Shown here: positions 44,937 through 55,300 of the stretch, in pieces
How the letters are laid out: each line of letters opens with the position of its first letter
Position numbering within the stretch: position 1 is the first letter of the stretch
Source: Taudactylus pleione
Lineage: Eukaryota; Chordata; Amphibia; Anura; Myobatrachidae
Length of the DNA stretch: 64,000 nt
Assembly (NCBI GenBank): GCA_031769625.1
Contig: JAUIMM010000582.1
Location: 823,501-887,500, forward strand
Reading direction: 5' to 3'
Position numbers and translations under genes: made by a program
The notes under the pieces: model-generated
What the model was told of the DNA's origin: nothing
Database searches by the model: none
The model's input: only the letters and a program-made list of their open reading frames with translations

Positions 44937-46305
44937 TTATTTTTTTTTAAATATCTTTTTATTATATCCAAAACTCAGTACAAGTTACATACATTCAAAA
45001 ATGGTTGCAACAAATGTATATCTTGCAATATAATGAACATACAAATGCAATAAAGTACATACATTTTATAAAATATTGAGTATCTGAATTTTGTCTTTTT
45101 TACTTTTTATAGGGAAAAGAAATAAGTTTAAATAATAATAAAAATACAATAAAATAAGTAAAGATAAAGAAAATAAAATATAATGAAAAGAAAAGAAAAA
45201 ATGAAGATGAATGGTTTTACAATCCTCATAATATATAATATAATAATTATATATTCTGTTAGGTATTCCTTAATAAGAATAAGTCCTACAAAATGATATC
45301 ATTATGTACCGTTCCAGCCATCAAGTTAGTCTTCTCATCAGAGACCAAGTGGTATTGTCAAAAACTTTCAGAATATTATCAGATGTAGTAATGGGTAAAA
45401 AGTCTAAGGGGCCCATTTATTAATGATCGCATTTTGCAATGCGATCAGGGCATGCAGTACCGCCCCTGATCGCATTGCAAAATGCGATCCTATCTGCCGG
45501 ATGTATTATCCGGGACATGCAGGGAGACGGGCTCCGAAAAGAGCCCGTCCCTGCGATGTCTCCGGAGGGCAGTCGGGGCTTCTGCGCATGCGCAGTCCCG
45601 CGGACTGCACATGAGCGGCGCCCATTGCCGGCGGAGGGATCTGGCACATCCCTCCGCCGGCTGATATGCGGTAAGTCCCCATAGGACACAGCGGCTAACG
45701 CTATCTTTAGATAGCGTCAGCTGCTGGGGCCAATATCGGGAATGCTTCGCATTCCCGATATTGATACATTTAGCAGCATCGCATCCCTCATAGAAATCTA
45801 TGGGGGAGGCGGCTGCCGGCGGCAATGGAGGGATCGCAGCAGGTATCGGAGATACCTGCTGCGGTCCCTCCTTCATACATCCGGGGGATACTTAGTATTT
45901 GAGGTAAACCCCAACAGGTGTTTTCTGGGAATTTACCTCAAATTCCCTTTGATAAATGGGCCCCTTAGTATATTTCCCATTTCAAAATAAAGGTCTTGAC
46001 TCCCCTTTCAATATCAAAAAGAGCAGCACGCCTATCAAAATATATTACATTCAACAATTCAATTTTCAACATTTCTAAAGACGGGACTCCTCTTGATAGC
46101 CAATACTGTAAAATCATTTTTTTTTGCTAGGGTTATAATGGTCGTTAATAATGGCAACAATGTATTTTGAATTAGATTTGGGGCCCAGGAGGAAAAATCT
46201 GCTAATAGGAATGCTTCCCAAGAAAAAGGAAGATTGCTCTTTGTAATCTGTTGGACAAAATTATAAACTTTGTACCAAAATTTCTTGACCTTAGAGCATT
46301 GCCAT
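44937..46305 (-). mobile_element. 5'-truncated L1-like LINE with nested MITE
   Basis: It is flanked by the 16-bp duplication ATACATACAATTTTTT at 44921-44936 and 46306-46321. The T-rich left edge is the poly(A) tail, so the element reads on the minus strand. From the right edge the minus frame gives CSKVKKFWYKVYNFVQQITK, then LPFSWEAFLLA, typical of the C-terminal end of L1-type ORF2 proteins. The fragment keeps only this end and the AT-rich 3' UTR. The MITE at 45406-45966 splits it. Confidence 0.85.
45406..45966. mobile_element. MITE with AAGGGGCCCATTTAT termini inside the LINE
   Basis: AAGGGGCCCATTTATTAATG on the left mirrors GATAAATGGGCCCCTT on the right. Inside, GATCGCATTTTGCAATGCGATC and GGTATCGGAGATACC are palindromic, and GATACCTGCTGCGGTCCCTC links it to the family member at 59112-59832. 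Confidence 0.82.
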
Positions 46306-46321
46306 ATACATACAATTTTTT

Positions 46322-46644
46322 GACATTAACAATTTGGGAACTAGCTCCCACAAATGAAACACCTGCCATCCTTTATGAATAGCAAACCCTCAAATATCAA
46401 CAACAATAAGCTTTGAATAGAACCCGCTGGTTCTAGAATTAACTAAATAATAGTAATATTCCATAGCTGTTGCCTTGTATTGATGATCGGAAAATATACC
46501 TTTCTTAAGGCAGAAGCTGCTTTCCATAGATTTGCAGGCACCTGCTCCAGTCCCAGGTGAGCAGGAGGAGGAGCCAGTCCTGCCTGTATCACACCTGTAG
46601 CTCTGTCAGCTGCAGGACTACAGAACTCTCCCAGCCCTGCTAAT
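46322..46644 (+). promoter_or_regulatory. GT6 upstream region and presumed 5' UTR
   Basis: Unique sequence between the LINE and the first GT6 codon. An in-frame TGA at 46558-46560 precedes the ATG at 46645 with no other in-frame ATG, which fixes the start. No clear TATA box or CpG island; the promoter position is inferred only. Confidence 0.4.
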
Positions 46645-47042
46645 ATGTTCCTGGAGATATGTAAGTACATTGGATAACGGGGGTCACTAATAGGATGGTA
46701 CAAGCAAATGCTGGGTCACATGTGTAGCAACCTAAACAGGTGGGAGATGATGAGGTGCTTTTTACTGACCATAGTACATCATACATCTACTTGTACAAGT
46801 GTACTACAGATCTATGTAGGATTATACATTGATGGTCACCAGTTACTGTTTGATGCCGAATTCCTGCCGTTGTTGCAATGAAGATTTTAATACTTTCCTA
46901 TGGGATATATTTGCGAAGCGTTGTTAGAAAACCTGGGACTTCTGATTGTGTTTATGTCTGATATTTAAAAGGTCAGAGCTTTAATTAGCAAGACCCTCTA
47001 GAGAAGGAAAAGCAATGCTGATTTCACTTTGCTGAGTGTGTG

Positions 47043-47085
<43 letters not shown>

Positions 47086-49807
47086 CACTTTAAGCACTAA
47101 GATTATTTTACAGATGTGTTATACTTTTGCAATAATATAATTTCTATAATATAACTATTACAGTAAAGCTGAAGTTCTTAAGGCACAGTTTGATTACAGT
47201 GTGGATTCCCCTGTACCAGGACGGGGGAGCGTCATTCAGGTGGGATCCTACACTAACAATGTATATGATGGGACACCGCTCTTTAGGGTTTATTTAGCAA
47301 GTGGCAGCTTCCCCTGCCTGGCATGTTTAAGCCTGAAATGTAAAAGGTCAATGCTTTTAATGGCAAAACACATATATTAGAATTCCTGCTTAAAATGTGC
47401 TTCTCCTGCATTTTGCATTGTGCAGTGTAATGTCAGTCATAGCAGGTTAGGCACCTGTTAGTAATATGTTTGCAAACCATCCCCCTGGAATTCTATCTGT
47501 ATATAAAATATTTAATGCAGTACAACCATGGTAGCTGAGCTAGGCTATGCACAAACAACCTCACAAGTGCATCTGCAATATTTGTACTCAATACTCCAAT
47601 AAGAATCTCCACTTTCCTGTTATAGAGGAGTACAAAACATACAGTACACAGCGCTACTTATAGTGCTCCCATCTCATATGCACAGTGATGGCAAATGTTC
47701 CTGAGAAAGCAGCCTAGGAACCAGTGACTGAATCCAGGAATATATCAGTGAGGATACTGACTACATCTTATTGTAGTCATAGGAAGGGGAACTAAGATCC
47801 GGACAAACTTATTAGCCCATCAGAGTGGGAGCATTGTGCTGTGAATAGGCATACTGAGAAAAGGGGTGTTACCTAACCTCTCTGCTCATTACATCATCTG
47901 TCATATGCCTGTGGCTACCATGGTAACTGTAAATAAGTGACAGCAGCCTGATGGAAAAAGAATGACATTGTTATGAAACTCATGCACAAGATTTTCACCC
48001 TTAGCGAACTCTAACATGTGCATGTTTTCCAGATTGTCTAGCTGGTGCACGGGTGTGTTAATTGACTAACACAATAAATCTAAAGGTGTTACCAATTATT
48101 CCTGAGGATACCTTGAAAACACGCACTGTTAGGGTTGCATGAGGACTGACTTTGAGAAACACTCTCACAATCCAAAAAATATATTGGTGTTTGTGTGTGT
48201 ATATAAATGTGGCAGGGAATCTAGATTGTATGCTCCACTGGGACAAGGACTGATGTGAATGGCCAAATCTATAACCAAAGCACTGCGGAATATGTGTGCG
48301 CTATATAAATAACTGGTAGTATTACTGATAATAGACTATCCAACAGTATACAAGATGCAGTACCCAAAGGTGACCAGTAACACAGTTTGGCAGTATAGAG
48401 CACAGTCACAGAAGAGGCAAATGTAGCAAGTGGAAGTTGGCAGAATGCAGCAAGCAACTGAAAAAGCAGAGTAGTGAGGAATACCGAGTGCAGTCCGGTG
48501 GACAACATTTATTGAAGCAAGGTGATTGGTACTGTTGTAGATCAGTCCAGATGGGGTATGCAGTGGCATAGGCAGGAGGATACCACAGCTGCCAGGCACC
48601 TATCACAGTCCCTGGCGCACTTTCTAAGTTTAGTTTTAAGTGGCGCTGGCTCCAATGGCCCAGTGCCTCTAATTTCCCAATGTACTGGAGGAAGGTGCAG
48701 GCAGGCTCAGATGATTGGCTCCTGCGCATTCAGTTACATCCCCTGTATTTAAAACGCACATTTCTCAGGATTCATACCCAGTACTCAAACTCACAACCTC
48801 ACACATTGCAGTCCGACACCGAACTATCTCAGTCTAGTTTAGGATCCAGTTGTCACATTGTAGTATTGTATGTATTATGTGCCCAGCGTATATATGTGTC
48901 CCTGGAAACGGCGGGGAAGCTCTGTAAGTGTTAGCATTCGCTAGTATTGCACGTGGCTTGTAGAAGCACACGCCGGGGTTGTCGTTTGGACAGATCATTT
49001 CCAAAACATAATGTCCAGTCTGGCCTCCTCCAGACGTTGCCAAACATTTCCCATTTAATAAACATTTTATAAAAAGTAGCCTGATTGATTTTAGTAACTT
49101 GCAGAAGTCGTCCAATTGTTCTCATTTTCTTCCCTTCCAGATGACAAGGGCTGTGGGAAGAAATATTGCTATCTCCTCAGCTATGCTGTGATTATAATTC
49201 TGATTTACTGTGTGTGGTGAGTATTATAGATTTATTCTTACCCTAAGAGAAATTCACACAAATTAGTAGTGTTCATTCTAGCATCCTGCACCTGTCACAA
49301 CCCCTGCGGTTCCTCTTTCCTGCCGGGGGTGTCGCTCTCTGCTCTGGTGCTTCTAGCACACTCAGCTGATGAAACAAACTGCTGAGATATAGACCAGAGT
49401 GTGCTGGAAGCACCAGAGCAGAGAGTGACACCCCAGGCAGGAAAGAGGAACTGCACGCGTTGTGCTAGGTGCTAGAATGAATACTAAATCAGCCAACACC
49501 AAATCAATATGGTAAGCACAGATTATAAATAAGTCCTCACACTGCTTTAAGCCCACTACCACTGGTGTCGGAATACATGATTACGGGAATGGAGGTAATT
49601 GATTATAATGCTCGCTGCACTCTAGCGTTTGTAATTGCAGCCAGTAGTCTCTGCATTGTGACGCCATTTATTTGGACACTGTCTGCCCCATGTACTTTGC
49701 GTATTCTCCACTGACCCCTCCAGCCCACGCCTGCAAGTGGAAGCGCTCATTATCACCGTATGACACAACAAATTTTGGCTGTTTTTTTTTAAAGATAATT
49801 TTTTTAA

Positions 49808-49861
<54 letters not shown>

Positions 49862-52334
49862 GTGCATTTTTCTGTCTTGCACATACACACAATTTTGTAA
49901 GCATATAACAGAAAATATTTTGTGTTATTCAGTTGCTTCAAAAGCCGTTGTAATAAACCTAAGCTATGATAGCTACGCCCATGCGTGTAGTAGTTATTGA
50001 TAGTTAATTGGAAAGGGATTTATGAGTCTTATGATTGGCCATTTCAGGTACAGTATGAAAAATGACGCATGGCGTTCCCGGCTAACGCTGTCCTGCGAAG
50101 CACAGTGAGTAATATCCTTGTATATGTACTTTGTTACGTTTTATATATGTGTAATGCGTGTCAGGGCTTGGGGAAGGCAGAATTGTTTTTGGAACCCAAA
50201 CTCCAGTAACATTTGGCTTCAAAGGGCTCTATTTATTAACATTATTTTTACTAAAATAAAGTGATAAAGGCTGTTTTGTGTTTTCACACCCTTTTCACAT
50301 TATTTTAGTTTCACCTGTAGTTATTACAGGGCAATTGGAGTAGAATTAGTAAAATTCTACTCCAACCCCTAGTATCACTTATTTTTAGTAAAGCAGATCG
50401 CATTTCCCATAATTGTAATGGGAAATGTGATCCGACCAGAGTTACTAAATATAAATTGTAAAAAAATACTGGGGGAAGCCCTGTGATAATAACGCCTCCT
50501 GGAGGTGGCGTTATCCAGGGTCTCCCCCGGTTACCGGGCTCCCACTCTGCTCTAACGGGGAGAGCAGAGGCGGGAGCCGGTACCAGTAATCAGCTATGTG
50601 GTCTAAACAGACCGCAAGCTGATTGCTGTAAAAAAAAAGAAAAAAAAATGTGAAACTTTTTTTTTTTTTTTACTTACCTGAATCCAGGGACCAGTGATCG
50701 GGGCTCCGGTGATGTCTCCTCTCCGGTCAGCTGCTCTCCCACAGTGCACTGCTGCCCGGTCATCAGGTGATCGGGCCCCAGTGCAGTATGGGAGATCACC
50801 TGATCGGGAAGCCCGGAGAAGATCACCGGAGGCCAGGAGGATGCAGGTAATTGTAATGAAGGGAGGGGGGGGTCGCGGGGGTCTGCGATCGTGGGGGGAG
50901 GGGCTTAGCGTCGGTGGGGGGTAGCAGCGATTGTGGGTCGGCGCATGCGCGGGCTCTTAGTCGCGGTATTTTTTCTGAAAATACCGCGACTAGAGTAGAG
51001 TGTGGATGGGATCCGCAGTGACAGAGCTTTATCGCAAGCTCTGTCCCTGCAAGGGATTTGTAGTAAATCCCTGTGATATTGCCTGAATTCGCAATGCGAA
51101 TTCACTCGGTAATATCACACTACAGCCCGCATTCAATATGCGGATTGTAGTAAATAGAGCCCAGTGTGTTAATTTTGTCGTATATGAAAGTGGAAATTAT
51201 GTAACATTTTTAGGAGACTAAAATGATTTCCCCTTCTCTGTACAAACGCCTGGTCATTGCTTGGTATAACACATACTCTGCAGCACAGGGGGGAGCTATT
51301 ACACTTGCATTTATTGCCTCTTGGTTATAGACCCCACTATACAATGTATAGGAGCAGGCTTGTGTCTCTTGCCCTTATCACTTCCCGTTTTTGCGCTCAA
51401 GTTACTGCTGATGTCATTAACGCACCAAATTCAAACAAGGTGGTTGCTTGTTTGTCATTTTTTGGCTTCCGGGTCAGCGACAGTACCATCCCGGCAACAA
51501 AAATGGTAAAGCAAATTCTATCTTTTGATAGAAGTGGCGCCAATCTGTGATTTAAAAAGTGGGTCCAGTTTAAAGCGCAACTTTTTTTTTTTTCTTTGCA
51601 ATCTGTTTTTTATTAAGATTTTACAGTATGTAAACAAAATCAAATATACATTGTACATGTATCGGAGCAATACTCGGTCATTAAAGAGCGTGGTCACAAG
51701 CATGTCCAAATATATAAAATAAACAACAACAAAAAAGAGAGACAAACTAACCAATGCAAAAAAGAGATATTAATAGATGACGATGGGAATAGAGAAAGAG
51801 CTAAGAGAAAGAGAAAGGAAAGAATGGGTATAAGGGGAAAGGAAAATTAAAGCGCAACTTAATGTCGGGTAAACCGTTATTAAGGCAAACTCCATAGAGG
51901 AATAAACGCTTTTATCGGTTGAGAACCGTGATGTGTAATACTCGCTCTCTCCACACAGGGGCAGCAGTAATAAAGTCACCACCAACTCCTCGCAGCTGGA
52001 CCTAGTTAAAGAGGTTGCTCTGCCAAGGTAAAACCTTTCTTCAGAGGGGGCTATAGATCATCACCTCGGGGTATTTAAAATTGCAACTAGTACGCCTCCC
52101 CCTCCTCCCCTTCTACCAGTCCCCTTATATGTTTTGGTTTATTGTCAATAACTTTATTTAAAAATAGCCCATTTGTAAGGCTTATTCTGTTTGTCTTCCA
52201 TATCTGTTTTTGTGAGCTTTCTAGATTAGGAATTTAAAAAAATAAATAAAATCGCAACTAGCTGTCTGTATATTGGTGGCAAAAAAAATGTAGATGATGG
52301 TGTTTCTGTGTTTTATACATAAAATATATATGTA

Positions 52335-52395
<61 letters not shown>

Positions 52396-55300
52396 TGCCC
52401 TTAGGAGGATTTTATCTGGTTATTATGTTTAATTTATTTAAGTGCAAATAATACATAGACATTTTCACCAAATTCGTTTGACTCGTTTACTGAACGTTAC
52501 ATAGTTATTACAGCTGTCTGCAATTGTATATAAATTGCAAACAGGTGCCCCCCTAATACCAGCTCTGTATACTCAGTGTTTCTAGGTATCTGGGAGGACA
52601 CAGGGTGCGGTCTTTCATCAGTTGTGGTAGTGACATCACAATATGACATCACCAACTTTGTATGGGTACAGGAGCTCTGCCCTGCATTTAGACACCAGGC
52701 GGCTTCAGCAGTGTCCAGTGATGACGGCACCATCTTAAACGCTTTAATCCATGGAGGGTGTCTCTATTTGTTACATTTATTTATTGAAAATGTTTCAAAT
52801 AATATAAAGAGCAAACCAAAATCATCATAAAAGTGATCATGCAAATCACAGAAGGCCAATGAAAATCAAAACATCATGGGGTTCAGTATCATTAATAAGG
52901 AATATAGGTTAACCAATTGGCAATATGTTTCATTAGTGACTGAATGAGAGTATGGGCCCTATTTATTAACATTATTTTGAGTAAAATAAAGTGATAAAGG
53001 CTGTTTTGTGTTGTCACACCCTTTTCACATTATTTTAGTATCACCTGTAGTTATTACAGGGCAATTGGAGTAGAATTCGTAAGATTCTACTCCAACCCGT
53101 AAGTATCACTTATTTTTAGTAATCAGATTGCATTTCCCATAATTGTAATGGGAAATGTGATCTGGCCAAAGTTACTAAAAATAAATGTGAAAAAAATACA
53201 TGGGGAGGCCCTGTGATAATAACGCCACCTGGAGGTGGCGTTATCCAGGGTCTCCCCTGGTTACCGGGCTCCTACTCTGCTCTAACGGGAAGAGCAGAGC
53301 CGGGAGTCGGTCCCAGTGATCAGCTGTGTGGTCTAAACAGACCGCAAGCTGATTACTGTAAAAAAAAAAAGAAAAAAAATTGACTTACCTGACTCCAGGG
53401 ACCAGTGATCGGCCTCCGGTGATGACTCCCCTTCGGTCAGCTAGTCTCCCATAGTGCACTGCTGCCCGGTCATCAGGTGATCGGGTCCCAGTGCAGTATG
53501 GGAGATCACCTGACCGGAGGCATGGAGAACATCACCGGAGGCCCGGATCAAGCAGGTAAGTGCAATTAAGAGGCGGGGGGGTCCGCGATGGCGGGGGGCG
53601 GGGCTTAGCGCCAGGGGGGTAGCAGCGGCGGCCGGTCATCGCTCGCGCGAGCACTTTGTCACGGTATTTTTTGCAAAAATACCGTGATAAGGCTCCGAAG
53701 GCGATTCGCAGGGACAGAGCTTTATCGCAAGCTCTGTCCCTGCAAGGGAATTGTAGTAAATCCCTGTGATATTGCCTGAATTTGCAATGCAAATTCAGTC
53801 GTTAATATCACACTACAATCTGCATTCAATATGCGGATTGTAGTAAATAGAGCCCTATGTGTGTTAAACCACATATTTTCCATCAGTTTGTAGATAACGT
53901 CTCACTGTAACTTAACCATCGATCACAAAGTAAAAGTAAAGATAGAGGGGGGGGGAACTGATATCCAACATACACATAAACTTAAGTAAATCTGATGCCC
54001 GGCATTTCACCCTTGCCGGGATAAGACAGTCGGGAAGCCGGCTGCCGCTATTTAGGCAGTCGGCTTCCCGATTGCCTCCCGATGAGGTAAGGTCTGAATT
54101 ATTTATTAGAACGTACTTCTGGAATATAATCAGCCGTCCTTAATTTCCAAAAGATCTCTTAGACTGGTTTGTAGGTCTACATTTCTTGATATGAAGTAGG
54201 GGCCCCACGTGCGTCTAAAAGTGTGGGGGCTCGACTCAACAGTCGAAAAGATGTCCTAATTATCAAAGCACATATATCTCAGCAGTAGTGCTTCCACTTC
54301 TCTTAATGAAGGGGATTTGGACCTTATTCAAGTGTTAAGGATCGATTTCTTTGCTACTGTTACTATCATGGTTAACATGGGTAATAGGGATTTTTCCTGT
54401 GTGTTAAGATGCCAGGCTTCAAAATTTACAAATAATAACGGTATAGGATGTAGATGTACGTTCAGGGAGAATGTGTGATTAATGAAGTATACCACCTTAA
54501 ACCAAAACTTTTTGATACGTCCACAGGCCCAGAAGTCATGGAGGGTGTCTCTTTAGGATAGTTGGCTTCAGCAAAGCTTTCCAGGCACTGCCGGGTCCCC
54601 TGTTTAGTATCGCTGTGATACAAAGGAAAAATTGACTGGTATTTAATAATACTTACCCCTCCGGCGAGGTCCCGCGAAGTCCTCCTCCTCCTCCGCTGGG
54701 ATTCTGGCAGCCTAACGCTGCCAGCGATGGGGCACCACTGTTATGCGCATGTGCGACGTACATGACACAGGGACCCGGTAATGCCTGGAAGGTTTTGCTG
54801 TAGCCGGAAAGCCACCGCCATCTCTATTACCAGTTATGGGGCCCGCATCGCTCTCGCCATCTAAAAGATGGCGAGAGAGCGATGCTTCACAAACATCGGT
54901 AATCTTAGATTACCGCTGTTTGTTAAATACAGAAACCTTCATTGATAAATGGGGACAATAGTGTCTAATACTCTAGAATGCTGACAACTTCCAGAAATAT
55001 TTTCATGTTCTGTATTTGGGAAAGAAGTTAGATACTAGTATAATCCATTTGGCTCCAGATAAAACATTGTCACATCACGGAGAAAATTTCCTGTCCCATC
55101 CCCCCAAAAAATAAGTTTAATTATTAAGCCTGACCCCTCCCTGCCAATACTATACAGCATTTACACGTATACAAACGCTGCTTTGGAGACCCTAGGGACC
55201 TTTTACCTCGCTTCCATATCCCGTCTGCTGTCTGCATGTAGTTACATCTTACAGTAACATTGTTCCCTAATATTTACTTTCCCCTCTGCAGTATGGTGTA

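Larger units (their letters stand above)
52766..54536 (-). mobile_element. LINE-like insertion with two nested elements, GT6 intron 4
   Basis: It is bounded by the 16-bp duplication CATGGAGGGTGTCTCT at 52750-52765 and 54537-54552. The retroelement itself is 52766-52953, 53857-53993 and 54087-54536. A MITE (52954-53856) and a GC-rich fragment (53994-54086) split it. Orientation is inferred from the AT-rich left edge; a clear ORF2 match was not seen, so the family is open. Confidence 0.72.

Noticed and set aside
45420..45876. Several overlapping frames in both strands near 45.5 kb
   Set aside because: They lie wholly within the palindromic MITE inserted in the LINE.
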